From RGIG4694 sp964501705 (GTDB lineage Bacteria > Bacillota > Clostridia > Oscillospirales > Ruminococcaceae), in contig CAZCUQ010000001.1 of NCBI GenBank assembly GCA_964501705.1, forward strand, positions 1-64,000: a stretch of 64,000 bases of DNA, given 5' to 3'. Every line of letters begins with the position of its first letter. Position 1 is the first letter of the stretch. This document shows, in pieces, positions 25,726-33,943 of the stretch. Below the pieces are notes generated by a model, which saw nothing but the letters and a program-made list of their open reading frames with translations, did not search any database and was not told the origin of the DNA. The translations under genes and the position numbers were made by a program.

Positions 25726-26898
25726 TTATTTGCCGAGTGACGCTGCCTGCTTCGCGAGAGCATCGAGATCGATTTCACCGCCTTTTTTACCTTTTCCGCC
25801 ATTTTTGTTTTTATCGTCGTTTTTACTGAGAGCAGCCGCCTGTTTTTCAAGCCGTGAGAGGTCGATACTTTCGGATTTGCTTGTTGAGTCATCGGTTTTT
25901 TTGCCCTTTCCGAGAGCGGCAGCCTGCTTTGCGAGAGCTTCAAGGTTGAGTTCATCGCTTTCGTCGGGATTCCTGCCGTTGAGAAGCTCCGCCTGGCGCG
26001 CAAATTCATCGAGAGCTGATTTGGCCTCATTGTTTGTGCTCTTGCCTGTTTTGTAATTGTAGTCGGGTTTTTTAAGAACGGGAGCGTCGGGAGTTCCTGG
26101 CTCGACCTTGGAGGGTTCTTTGAAAACGGGTATACCGCCGTTTGTCAGCTTATTTTCCGTTTTGGAAAGAAGTTCCTCGGTTTTGCCGATTTTCTGAATG
26201 CCGTTATCCTCAAGCGATCTGAAGAGTTCCTTGATATTTGCCATGGTTTCGGAGATCTCGCTGATATCCGAAAGCATAACGGCGCGCATATTATCGGAAG
26301 CGGTTTTCATTTTTTCGGAATCGTTTATGGATTTTGCTTCGATCTCCGCCGCTTTTTTCTCCGCTTCATATACTATTTTTGCGGCGTTGTTGTTTGCTTC
26401 GATTATCATATTGTTTACAAGCTTTTCCGTATCCGACTTAAGGGCGTCCGCCTGTTTCTGCGAATCCAAGACAAGCTCGTCTGCGGATTTCTGAGCTTCG
26501 ATAAACACCTTGCTGAGAGCGGCTGTTCCGTTTGTGAGACTTTCGATTTTCCCGTTCAGATCCTTGATCTGCTTATTCTGAGATTCAACGGTAGCCCTAA
26601 GCTTTTCTATTTCTTCGGTCTTAGCCTTGGCATCGGCCTTTATTTCCTCGGATTCCGCCGTAAGCATCTGATTCCATGTATTGGCTTCGTTCAGCTTTGC
26701 GCGTGATTCTTCTATAATTTTTTTATATGTATCTTCAGCGGAAACGTCTTTTTTGAAGCCCTCGATAACGCTGTCCTTTTCAGCCGCCTGATTTTTAAGG
26801 TCAAAAATCTGAACATACAGAGATTCAATGAATCTGTTTGCATCTTCTTTGTCATAACCGCCGAATGCCGTTGTTTTAATAAAGCTTGTAGTTTCCAT
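25726..26898 (-). CDS. DivIVA-like coiled-coil protein with C-terminal tandem motifs
   Basis: The 390-residue protein begins like DivIVA/GpsB proteins (FGGYDKEDANRFIESL, residues 12-27), which bind curved membrane through the N-terminus, and then has a long coiled coil (about 30-240). The last 98 residues (bases 25729-26022) carry four spaced copies of a motif of the form DLxxLAKQAAxLGK, separated by Lys/Gly/Ser linkers; the final copy is the C-terminus. AGGAGGATC precedes the ATG and a good promoter lies at 26991-27019. It is paired with the hydrogenase-like gene, which is unusual for DivIVA. It may be a pole-associated scaffold, with the repeats as docking sites; this is inference. Confidence 0.8.
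   Translation of the reverse strand: METTSFIKTTAFGGYDKEDANRFIESLYVQIFDLKNQAAEKDSVIEGFKKDVSAEDTYKKIIEESRAKLNEANTWNQMLTAESEEIKADAKAKTEEIEKLRATVESQNKQIKDLNGKIESLTNGTAALSKVFIEAQKSADELVLDSQKQADALKSDTEKLVNNMIIEANNNAAKIVYEAEKKAAEIEAKSINDSEKMKTASDNMRAVMLSDISEISETMANIKELFRSLEDNGIQKIGKTEELLSKTENKLTNGGIPVFKEPSKVEPGTPDAPVLKKPDYNYKTGKSTNNEAKSALDEFARQAELLNGRNPDESDELNLEALAKQAAALGKGKKTDDSTSKSESIDLSRLEKQAAALSKNDDKNKNGGKGKKGGEIDLDALAKQAASLGK
25729..26022 (-). repeat. Coding repeat: four copies of a 14-16 residue motif
   Basis: The motif copies in order are ALDEFARQAELLNGR, NLEALAKQAAALGK, DLSRLEKQAAALSK and DLDALAKQAASLGK. They are amphipathic helices of nearly equal length at uneven spacing. Confidence 0.8.
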
Positions 26899-26990
26899 AT
26901 TGATCCTCCTGCCGCATAATTTATTTATTTTTTTGATTCGGAGCCGTCCGAAAAAAAGATAACATGATATATTCGCAGTATACTGTTATA

Positions 26991-27019
26991 ATTATATTAT
27001 ATTTTTCCGAATAAGTCAA
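26991..27019 (-). promoter_or_regulatory. Sigma-A promoter of the DivIVA-like/hydrogenase-like pair
   Basis: On the minus strand TTGACT (27014-27019), a 17-base spacer and TATAAT (26991-26996); the leader is about 85 bases. Confidence 0.78.
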
Positions 27020-27084
27020 GAGATAACCAATAATATTTCTCAAGTTTTACAATTATTATTGATTCTGCATAAAGCAAGCGGTTT

Positions 27085-27180
27085 TTATGAGGATGTACGG
27101 GTCACAGTTATTACCGTCAGAACAATAATCGCAAGCACGATAACGGCGGTTACAATGATTCGTCCGGCAGCTTTTGTCAT
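27085..27180 (-). CDS. 31-residue single-helix membrane micro-protein
   Basis: A 32-codon frame encodes MTKAAGRIIV, then a run of Ala, Val, Ile, Leu and Thr forming one transmembrane helix, and a short TRTSS tail. AAGGGG (27190-27195) lies 9 bases before the ATG, and a perfect consensus promoter lies at 27235-27263. The positively charged N-terminus and uncharged helix fit a small inner-membrane protein. No family is recognised. The gene stands alone between the DivIVA-like promoter and the greA promoter. Confidence 0.7.
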   Translation of the reverse strand: MTKAAGRIIVTAVIVLAIIVLTVITVTRTSS

Positions 27181-27234
27181 AAGTACGATCCCCTTTTAAA
27201 AATTTTTTGAGTATTCGGTAAAATACCTTATATA

Positions 27235-27263
27235 ATTATATCAAAAACCAAAAAGTTTGTCAA
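27235..27263 (-). promoter_or_regulatory. Perfect consensus promoter of the micro-protein gene
   Basis: On the minus strand TTGACA (27258-27263), a 17-base spacer and TATAAT (27235-27240). Confidence 0.82.
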
Positions 27264-27449
27264 GTCAGAAAAACTTTCAAATCAGACCATACGCATGAGT
27301 TACAGAATAGTTACAAAACGATTTCTAAATTAACACACAAAATTTGTAAGGACTTTGAATTTAAATTGTCACTGAATCTTTAATAATTTGTAACAAAATT
27401 ATGAGATTTGATATTCATGCGTATGCTCTGTCTTTTGCCGAAAACCCCC
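27264..27449. other. Remainder of the intergenic region upstream of greA
   Basis: This AT-rich stretch lies between the divergent micro-protein and greA promoters. I see no gene or clear motif in it. Confidence 0.5.
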
Positions 27450-27478
27450 TTGACATATGATAAAAAAAATGTTATAAT
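27450..27478 (+). promoter_or_regulatory. Consensus sigma-A promoter of greA-lysS
   Basis: TTGACA (27450-27455), a 17-base spacer and TATAAT (27473-27478), 40 bases upstream of greA. Confidence 0.85.
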
Positions 27479-27518
27479 TATTGTTGCGTAAATATTTGTA
27501 TGAAAAGGAGATTTGATT

Positions 27519-27995
27519 ATGGCTGTGAAAAAAATAAAAATGTCTCAGGAGGGCTATAACGCCCTCGAAGAACGACTTGAATACCTTAAAAACGTTACAA
27601 GAAAGGAAATCGCCGAAAAATTAAAAGAAGCCCGCTCCCAGGGAGACCTCTCCGAAAACGCCGAGTACGATGCCGCCAAGGATGAACAGGGTATCATCGA
27701 GGGCGAAATAAAAGATATCGAATATAAACTCGCTAACTCCGAAATAGTCGATACCTCCGATCTTACCAACGATGAGGTCGGTATAGGCTCAAAGGTAAAA
27801 CTCAAGGATCTTGACCTTGACGAGATAATGGATATACAGATCGTCGGCTCAACCGAATTCGACCCCGCAAATAATAAATTCTCCGATGATTCCCCACTGG
27901 GTATGGCAGTTATCAAGGCAAGAGTCGGCGATGTTGTAAGCGTTGAAGCTCCCGACGGAGTCATTAAAATGGAAGTAATCGAAATAAGTAAGTAA
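27519..27995 (+). CDS. greA: Transcription elongation factor GreA
   Basis: The 158-residue protein has the usual GreA length: an N-terminal coiled coil with SQEGYNALEERLEYL, REARSQGDLSENAEYDAAKDEQ-type acidic tip residues (here EARSQGDLSENAEYDAA) and the C-terminal FKBP-like domain with SPLGMAVIKARVGD. It stimulates transcript cleavage by backtracked RNA polymerase. ATG 27519 follows AAGGAG. lysS begins 24 bases later, a common greA-lysS arrangement in Firmicutes. Confidence 0.96.
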   Translation: MAVKKIKMSQEGYNALEERLEYLKNVTRKEIAEKLKEARSQGDLSENAEYDAAKDEQGIIEGEIKDIEYKLANSEIVDTSDLTNDEVGIGSKVKLKDLDLDEIMDIQIVGSTEFDPANNKFSDDSPLGMAVIKARVGDVVSVEAPDGVIKMEVIEISK

Positions 27996-28019
27996 TCAGT
28001 TCAGAAAGAGTGATCTATT

Positions 28020-29531
28020 TTGTCAGATAATCAGAATGTAAATGAAACAAACCGCCCGGAACAAACCGAAGAGGATATCAATATACTCAAAAAAGTCCGC
28101 ATGGAAAAGCTTGCGGCTTTGAAAGCCAACGGCAAAAATCCGTTCGTTCAGACTAAATTCGACTTTGATTCCGACAGCGCATATATCAGAAATCATTACG
28201 AGGAAACCGAAGGAAAAACCGTAAAAGTCGCAGGCAGAATAATGACATGGCGTAAAATGGGCAAGGCTCATTTTATCAATATCTCCGACAGCACGGGAAA
28301 AATTCAGGTCTACGTCCGCATGAACGATATCGGCGAAGAAGAATTCAAAGAGTTCAAAACATGGGACATCGGCGATATAGTCGGGATTGAAGGCTATGTT
28401 TTCAAAACAAAAACAGAGGAAATATCTATCCATTGTCAGAAAATAACACTTCTTACAAAGAGCCTTCTTCCGCTCCCCGAAAAGTGGCACGGACTCAGGG
28501 ATCAGGATATGAGATACCGTCAGAGGTATCTCGACCTTATCGTGAATCCCGATGTTAAGGACACATTCAGAAAACGCTCCGCGATCATTTCAGCAATAAG
28601 AAGATATCTCAACGGAAAGGGCTTTATGGAGGTGGAAACTCCCATGCTCGTTTCCAATGCGGGAGGAGCCGCGGCAAGACCCTTTGAAACCCATTACAAC
28701 GCTTTGAACGAGGATGTCAAGCTCAGAATATCCCTTGAATTATACCTTAAAAGACTGATAGTCGGCGGATTTGACAAGGTTTACGAAATAGGCAGGGTTT
28801 TCAGAAACGAGGGCGTTGACGCAAGGCATAACCCCGAATTCACTCTCATGGAACTATATCAGGCATACACCGACTACAACGGCATGATGGATCTCACCGA
28901 GGATATGTTCGGATACGTCGCAAATGAAGTATGCGGAAAAACCTGCGTTCCTTACGGAGAATATGAAATAGATCTCGGAAAGCCATTTGAAAGGATCACC
29001 ATGCTCGACGCAGTGAAGAAGTATTCGGGCGTGGATTTCAATCAAATAAATTCCCTTGAGGAAGCGAGAAAAATCGCAAAGGAAAAACACGTTGAATTTG
29101 AAGAACGCCACAAAAAGGGCGATATCTTAAATCTTTTCTTTGAGCAGTTCGTTGAGGAAAATCTCATTCAGCCTACCTTCGTTACCAATCACCCCGTGGA
29201 AATTTCTCCGCTCACAAAAAGAATTCCGAATAATCCCGACTATGTTGAACGCTTCGAGCTTTTCATCACGGGCAGAGAAATGTGCAACGCATATTCCGAG
29301 CTTAACGACCCCGTTGACCAGAGACTCCGCTTTGAAGAACAGGAAGAGCTTCTCAAGCAGGGCTATGACGAGGCAAATCACATAGACGAGGATTTTCTCC
29401 GTGCGCTTGAGATCGGTATGCCTCCCACGGGCGGTATCGGCTACGGCATAGACAGGCTTGTTATGCTTCTCACAAACAGCAGCGCTATACGCGATGTTCT
29501 GCTTTTCCCGACGATGAAATCATTAGACTGA
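28020..29531 (+). CDS. lysS: Lysyl-tRNA synthetase, class II
   Basis: The 503-residue enzyme charges tRNA-Lys. An N-terminal OB-fold anticodon domain (VKVAGRIMTWRKMGKAHF) is followed by the class II core: motif 1 near FMEVETPML, motif 2 YEIGRVFRNEGVDARHNPEF and motif 3 GGIGYGIDRLVMLL. It starts at TTG 28020 behind AGAAAGAGTG. It shares the greA transcript, and no T-box leader is present. Confidence 0.97.
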   Translation: MSDNQNVNETNRPEQTEEDINILKKVRMEKLAALKANGKNPFVQTKFDFDSDSAYIRNHYEETEGKTVKVAGRIMTWRKMGKAHFINISDSTGKIQVYVRMNDIGEEEFKEFKTWDIGDIVGIEGYVFKTKTEEISIHCQKITLLTKSLLPLPEKWHGLRDQDMRYRQRYLDLIVNPDVKDTFRKRSAIISAIRRYLNGKGFMEVETPMLVSNAGGAAARPFETHYNALNEDVKLRISLELYLKRLIVGGFDKVYEIGRVFRNEGVDARHNPEFTLMELYQAYTDYNGMMDLTEDMFGYVANEVCGKTCVPYGEYEIDLGKPFERITMLDAVKKYSGVDFNQINSLEEARKIAKEKHVEFEERHKKGDILNLFFEQFVEENLIQPTFVTNHPVEISPLTKRIPNNPDYVERFELFITGREMCNAYSELNDPVDQRLRFEEQEELLKQGYDEANHIDEDFLRALEIGMPPTGGIGYGIDRLVMLLTNSSAIRDVLLFPTMKSLD

Positions 29532-29863
29532 TAAACGCGCGGTAATATCGTAGTTTTTGAGGTCAGGCACTCGGTTTTGACCCCAATTCGATCCCAAAAT
29601 AAAACGGCTGCGAAAAAAAAACCTGAGAATCAATTTCCATAACAGTAAAAACGGGTCTGAAAATCAAACTGTGTAAATGTTTTTAGAAAGTCGGGCAATC
29701 GGCTCTTTCACTCTTAAAGAGATTTTTCGGGAGCGTTCGTTAAATAACAGTAAATCTAAGCGTAAAGAGTTACAGATGCTTCCCCAAAAGAGGAAACAAT
29801 GTGAGTCAATTCCAAACCATAGCGACAGCAGGAGAGAAGATAAGAAATGGGATCGCGAGAGAG

Positions 29864-29932
29864 AAACCAAAGGGGAGAGGAATTTTTTTCCTCTCCCCTT
29901 TGGTTTTCCCCCGCACCCCTGAAGCTCCGAGT
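29864..29932. repeat. Palindromic repeat element, copy 1
   Basis: A perfect 19-base-pair hairpin (29864-29882 with 29888-29906, 5-base loop) is followed by CACCCCTGAAGCTCC. Read on the minus strand, GGAGCTTCAGGGG, then GCGGGGGAAAAC and a G-rich run closely match the start of the element at 61211. The hairpin could also end lysS transcription. Confidence 0.65.
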
Positions 29933-29990
29933 TTATAACAAATGATAACCTGCTTGAAGTTATCCGTAAATTCGATAAGAAAAACAACAG

Positions 29991-30019
29991 TTGATTCAGG
30001 AAAAAAAGTATGTTATAAT
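29991..30019 (+). promoter_or_regulatory. Sigma-A promoter of rarA
   Basis: TTGATT (29991-29996), a 17-base spacer and TATAAT (30014-30019). Confidence 0.72.
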
Positions 30020-30091
30020 TTAAAGTAAAAGTACGGGAGCCGGAAAAAATCAACGACCGCTCCGCTTCATGATTAAAGGAAGGCAAAAAAT

Positions 30092-31369
30092 ATGAATAAA
30101 CCTTTAGCGGATATTATCCGCCCCGAAACGATAGACGATATCGTCGGACAAAAGCATTTGTTCGGCGAGGGAAAACCTCTTCGGAGAATTATTGAAAATA
30201 AAAATATCCCGAATATGATATTCTACGGACCTCCCGGAGTGGGAAAGACTACCGCCGCAGGAATAATCGCAAAAACAAGCGGTCTTATGCTTCATAAGTT
30301 AAACGGCACTCAGGCGGGAATCTCCGATATCAAGGAGGTTATCGCCGATATAGATACACTCGCCGGCAGAAACGGTATCCTTTTGTATCTCGACGAAATA
30401 CAGTATCTTAACAAAAAACAGCAGCAGTCTCTTCTTGAATATATCGAAAAAGGACAGATAACGCTTATCGCCTCGACTACGGAAAATCCGTATTTTTACG
30501 TATATAACGCAATTCTCAGCAGAAGCGCCGTGTTTGAATTCAAATCCGTCTGCGCAGAAGATATCCTTTCCGCAGTGAACCGCGCTTTCACATATCTTGC
30601 AAATGAAAACAGCGTGAAAATATCCGTGGAAAAGGGAACGGCGGAATTTATCTCCCGCTCTTCGGGCGGAGATGTCCGAAAAGCTATCGGCACTGCCGAA
30701 CTCTGCTTCTACGCTTCGGAGGAAACTGACGGAAAGGTTATTGTCCGCCTTGAAACGGGAAAGGAACTTTCCGAAAAAAACAATATGCGCTACGACCGCG
30801 ACGGAGACGAACATTACGACATTCTTTCGGCTCTCCAGAAGTCGATACGCGGCTCGGACGAAAATGCGGCTCTTCACTATGCCGCAAGGCTTATCGAGGC
30901 GGGAGATATAATCTCTCTGTGCCGCAGACTTCTTGTCACTGCCGCAGAGGATATAGGACTTGCTTATCCGCAGGCTGTAACTATTGTAAAGGCGTGCGTT
31001 GACAGTGCTTTGCAGTTAGGACTCCCCGAAGCGAGAATCCCTCTTGCGGACGCGGTCATTCTTCTTGCCACCGCTCCGAAATCAAATTCGGGGAAAATTG
31101 CTATAGACGCAGCTCTTGAGGATGTTAAATCGGTCGAAACGGGAAGTATCCCGCGCTGCCTGAAAAATAAACATTTCGACGGCGATGACGCTGAAATAAA
31201 AGGACAGTTCTACAAATATCCCCATGACTACCCGAATCATTATGTTAAACAGCAGTATCTTCCCGATGCGTTAAAGGACAGAATATATTATAACTTCGGA
31301 GACAATAAGGCGGAACAGGCGGCGCTTATGTACAGAAATAAGATCCTTGGGGAGAATAAGCGGAAATAA
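30092..31369 (+). CDS. rarA: Replication-associated recombination protein A (AAA+ ATPase)
   Basis: This 425-residue AAA+ protein (MgsA/RarA, related to clamp loaders) has PETIDDIVGQKHLFG at the start, Walker A FYGPPGVGKTT, Walker B LYLDEIQYLNKKQQ, sensor 1 ASTTENPYF and the MgsA C-terminal domain ending with KYPHDYPNHYVKQQYLP. It acts at stalled replication forks. AAGGAAGG precedes the ATG. The cwlD-type gene follows after 45 bases and may be co-transcribed. Confidence 0.95.
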   Translation: MNKPLADIIRPETIDDIVGQKHLFGEGKPLRRIIENKNIPNMIFYGPPGVGKTTAAGIIAKTSGLMLHKLNGTQAGISDIKEVIADIDTLAGRNGILLYLDEIQYLNKKQQQSLLEYIEKGQITLIASTTENPYFYVYNAILSRSAVFEFKSVCAEDILSAVNRAFTYLANENSVKISVEKGTAEFISRSSGGDVRKAIGTAELCFYASEETDGKVIVRLETGKELSEKNNMRYDRDGDEHYDILSALQKSIRGSDENAALHYAARLIEAGDIISLCRRLLVTAAEDIGLAYPQAVTIVKACVDSALQLGLPEARIPLADAVILLATAPKSNSGKIAIDAALEDVKSVETGSIPRCLKNKHFDGDDAEIKGQFYKYPHDYPNHYVKQQYLPDALKDRIYYNFGDNKAEQAALMYRNKILGENKRK

Positions 31370-31414
31370 ATCTGAATATACTCATAATACAAGCTTTACA
31401 TTGGAGGAAATGTT

Positions 31415-32134
31415 ATGAGAAAATTCAGGTGGGATTCCGCCCTTGCGGGACTGATTCTATGTGTGGGAATAGGCGCGGTGTGCTACTCCGCCGTCGGAAC
31501 GGAAAACGCCGTCTTTGTAAATACCGTTCCGAACGATGAAACTATTCTTGTGCTTGACGCGGGACACGGCGGCATTGACGGAGGATGTTCCTCGGCGGAC
31601 GGTGTTCCCGAAAAGGGAATAAATCTGAATATTATGCTGACGATAAAGGATATGGCGGATATCTTCGGCTACGAGACGGTGACTACAAGAGAAACGGATA
31701 CTTCCATTCACGACAGCGGCGTTGAGGGAATTCGCGCCCAGAAAATATCCGATATGGAAAATCGTCTTGAAATATTTAACAAGAATCCCAATTCCGTCTG
31801 CATTTCAATTCATCAGAATACATACACCGACCCGAAATTCAAGGGCGCGCAGATGTTCTATTCCTCGGCAAATCCCGAAAGCGAATCGCTCGCGCGGATA
31901 CTCCAGGGACTTTTCAAGGAGAATATCCAGCCGTATAATGACAGGGAAACGAAGCTTTGCGGAAGTGAACTCTATCTTTGTCATTTCTGCAAAGCTCCGG
32001 CGGTAATGGCAGAGTGCGGATTTCTTTCAAACGCCGAGGAAGCGGAAAACCTCAAAAACGAGGACTATCAGAGAAAAGTCGCTTTTACCGTGTTTGAGGG
32101 ATTTTACAAGTTTCTGGAATCGAGAAATGCCTGA
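31415..32134 (+). CDS. cwlD: N-acetylmuramoyl-L-alanine amidase, CwlD-like
   Basis: The 239-residue protein has an N-terminal signal anchor (about 8-28) and an amidase_3 zinc-peptidase domain with LDAGHGGIDGG (His ligand), the ligand Glu in VPEKGINL, SIHQN (second His) and the catalytic Glu in AECGFLSN. CwlD starts muramic-delta-lactam formation in spore cortex, and length and architecture fit. GGAGG precedes the ATG. It lies opposite spoIVB across a terminator, so two sporulation genes meet here. Confidence 0.87.
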   Translation: MRKFRWDSALAGLILCVGIGAVCYSAVGTENAVFVNTVPNDETILVLDAGHGGIDGGCSSADGVPEKGINLNIMLTIKDMADIFGYETVTTRETDTSIHDSGVEGIRAQKISDMENRLEIFNKNPNSVCISIHQNTYTDPKFKGAQMFYSSANPESESLARILQGLFKENIQPYNDRETKLCGSELYLCHFCKAPAVMAECGFLSNAEEAENLKNEDYQRKVAFTVFEGFYKFLESRNA

Positions 32135-32153
32135 CGTTTTTTCAAAAACACGC

Positions 32154-32181
32154 AAAACGCCCGCAAAAGCGGGCGTTTTTT
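32154..32181. terminator. Bidirectional terminator between cwlD and spoIVB
   Basis: ACGCCCGC, loop AAAA and GCGGGCGT, flanked by A and T runs. Confidence 0.9.
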
Positions 32182-32198
32182 CGGTAAAAGTATTGATT

Positions 32199-33470
32199 TT
32201 ACGCAGCCATACTTTTCAGTGTGTCCTGCATTTCGCTGTACATCGAATCGGCGAAAATACCGTATCCGCGCAGGGGATCGCTTACGAAAACGTGAGTCAC
32301 GGCGCCTACAAGCTTTCCGTTTTGTATGATGGGGCTGCCGCTCATTCCCTGGACGATTCCTCCCGCTTCGTTAATGAGACGTTCGTCGGTGACTTTTATT
32401 ATAAGATTGTGACTTTTAGGAGAATCCGAAATATCCGTCTTAACGATCTCGATTTCATACTGTTCGGGGCTTGAGCCGCAGATCGTCGAAAGAATGAAAG
32501 CCGGTCCCTCCGTGACTTCCTGTCTCTGCGCTATGGGAAGCGCCGCCGAAAACACGGGAGCGCTGTCAAGCACGCCGTACAATCCTTCTTCGCAGTTGCG
32601 GTTTATTGTTCCTATGCTACTGTCTGTCAGAAATGCTCCCATAAGTTCTCCGGGATTTCCGTCCGAGCCTTTTTTTACTCCCGTTATTATGACGTCCGCC
32701 GCCTCGCCGCTGCAAAGAGGAAGAATTTCTCCGGTATCAACGTCGCAGACGGGATGTCCCAGCCCCGCGAAGGCTCCGCTTGACGGGTCGTAAAAGGTCA
32801 TGGTTCCTATTCCCGCAGAGCTGTCACGAAGCCACATTCCCGCGTGATAGGCGTTATCGTCCGAGGACAGGACAGGCTTTAAAAAGAAAACGGTTTCAAG
32901 TCCGCTGCGGAGTACCTTGACTCCGATGGTTTTTCCCTTGCTTGCTCTGACGGCTGCATCGATATCCTCCGTTGAGGAAACATCCTTTCCCGAAACGGAT
33001 ATAATAACGTCGCCTTTTTTTATTCCCGCGTCTCTTGCGGGAGAAACAAGCGTCCCATCCGATTCAAAGCTTGTGATATTAACTACCATAACTCCATCGG
33101 TCAGCATTTTGATACCGAAAGGTATTCCGCATGGGATAACCGCAGCTTCGTCCACCTCGCAGACGCTCACGTCCTTTATCGGAAAAATTCCGAAGAGCTT
33201 TAACGAAACGCTTTTCGTTTCCATAGAGCCGCTTGAAAAATCAGCCGCGCAGTTTTTGACGCCCGCCGAGTCAAATGCTGCCATAATTCCTATATCGGAT
33301 TCAAATTCGAGCGTTGAGCCTTTAGTTACATAATACTTGTCCGGCAGGCATATATTATAGTGAACGATAAGCCCTGCCGCCGCCGCCGTGAGTATCCACA
33401 AAACGGCGCAGAATAATCTTGCTGCTTTAAATGATAGATTTTTCGCTTTATATACCTCCCTCCGCTGCAT
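32199..33470 (-). CDS. spoIVB: SpoIVB serine peptidase (sporulation signalling)
   Basis: The 423-residue protein has an N-terminal membrane anchor (about 15-40), a PDZ domain (about 105-185, with ARDAGIKKGDVIISVSG) and an S55 peptidase domain with GLGHPVCD (His), VTDERLI (Asp) and GIVQGMSGSPI (Ser), the expected catalytic triad. SpoIVB is made in the forespore and triggers SpoIVFA cleavage and sigma-K activation. ATG 33470 is used; its ribosome-binding site CGGAAAG sits in a small hairpin (TTTCCG...CGGAAA), which may restrict translation. No clear sigma-A promoter is seen, as expected for a sigma-F/G gene. Confidence 0.94.
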   Translation of the reverse strand: MQRREVYKAKNLSFKAARLFCAVLWILTAAAAGLIVHYNICLPDKYYVTKGSTLEFESDIGIMAAFDSAGVKNCAADFSSGSMETKSVSLKLFGIFPIKDVSVCEVDEAAVIPCGIPFGIKMLTDGVMVVNITSFESDGTLVSPARDAGIKKGDVIISVSGKDVSSTEDIDAAVRASKGKTIGVKVLRSGLETVFFLKPVLSSDDNAYHAGMWLRDSSAGIGTMTFYDPSSGAFAGLGHPVCDVDTGEILPLCSGEAADVIITGVKKGSDGNPGELMGAFLTDSSIGTINRNCEEGLYGVLDSAPVFSAALPIAQRQEVTEGPAFILSTICGSSPEQYEIEIVKTDISDSPKSHNLIIKVTDERLINEAGGIVQGMSGSPIIQNGKLVGAVTHVFVSDPLRGYGIFADSMYSEMQDTLKSMAA

Positions 33471-33943
33471 ACACTTTCCGTTTTTTCGGAAAAAATGCGC
33501 CTTAAAACCGACAGTATAAAGGCAAACCGCGAAATCACGCTTTTTTCTTAAATGAAAATTATTTGTTTTTTCGTTATTCGGGCTTAATATATTTATCTGC
33601 AAAAAAAGCCTCAAATATAAATTAAAAAATATAGCAGTTACTTTCACAGTGAATTTTTTCAGCTTATTTATTATTGTAACAAAATTACAGGAAAATTTTC
33701 GTCGAACGGTAAAAAATTATTCTGACTTTTTTTGTTTGTTTTGGGATGATTCTGCATAAAAAACTGTTTATTTTATAAGAACATTAGTTAAAGTGCATAA
33801 AAAATAAACGGAATTTTAAAGCTTATGTAAAAATTATTAAAAAGCTATTGTAAAAAAATTTGAAACAGTGTATAATATTCTTATATAATAATGCGTCTGT
33901 GTTGTTACATTTAGACAAAAACATATTAAGGAGCGATCTATCC
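33471..33943. other. Divergent intergenic region between spoIVB and the EF-G paralogue
   Basis: Very AT-rich. It contains the promoter at 33848-33876 and a repeated TGCATAAAAAA near 33750 and 33800. No other gene is supported. Confidence 0.55.
33848..33876 (+). promoter_or_regulatory. Sigma-A promoter of the EF-G paralogue
   Basis: TTGTAA (33848-33853), a 17-base spacer and TATAAT (33871-33876). Confidence 0.65.

Larger units (their letters stand above)
29532..30091. other. Intergenic region between lysS and rarA
   Basis: It holds a long palindrome belonging to a small repeat family (29864-29932) and the rarA promoter. The left part (29532-29860) is AT-rich and has no frame with a convincing ribosome-binding site. 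Confidence 0.6.

Noticed and set aside
29664..30086. 140-codon minus-strand frame between lysS and rarA
   Set aside because: It runs through the palindromic repeat and the rarA promoter and has no ribosome-binding site.
27060..33760. Shared TGATTCTGCATAAA at about 27060 and 33748
   Set aside because: A 14-base AT-rich match is within chance in 64 kb, and the surroundings do not align.
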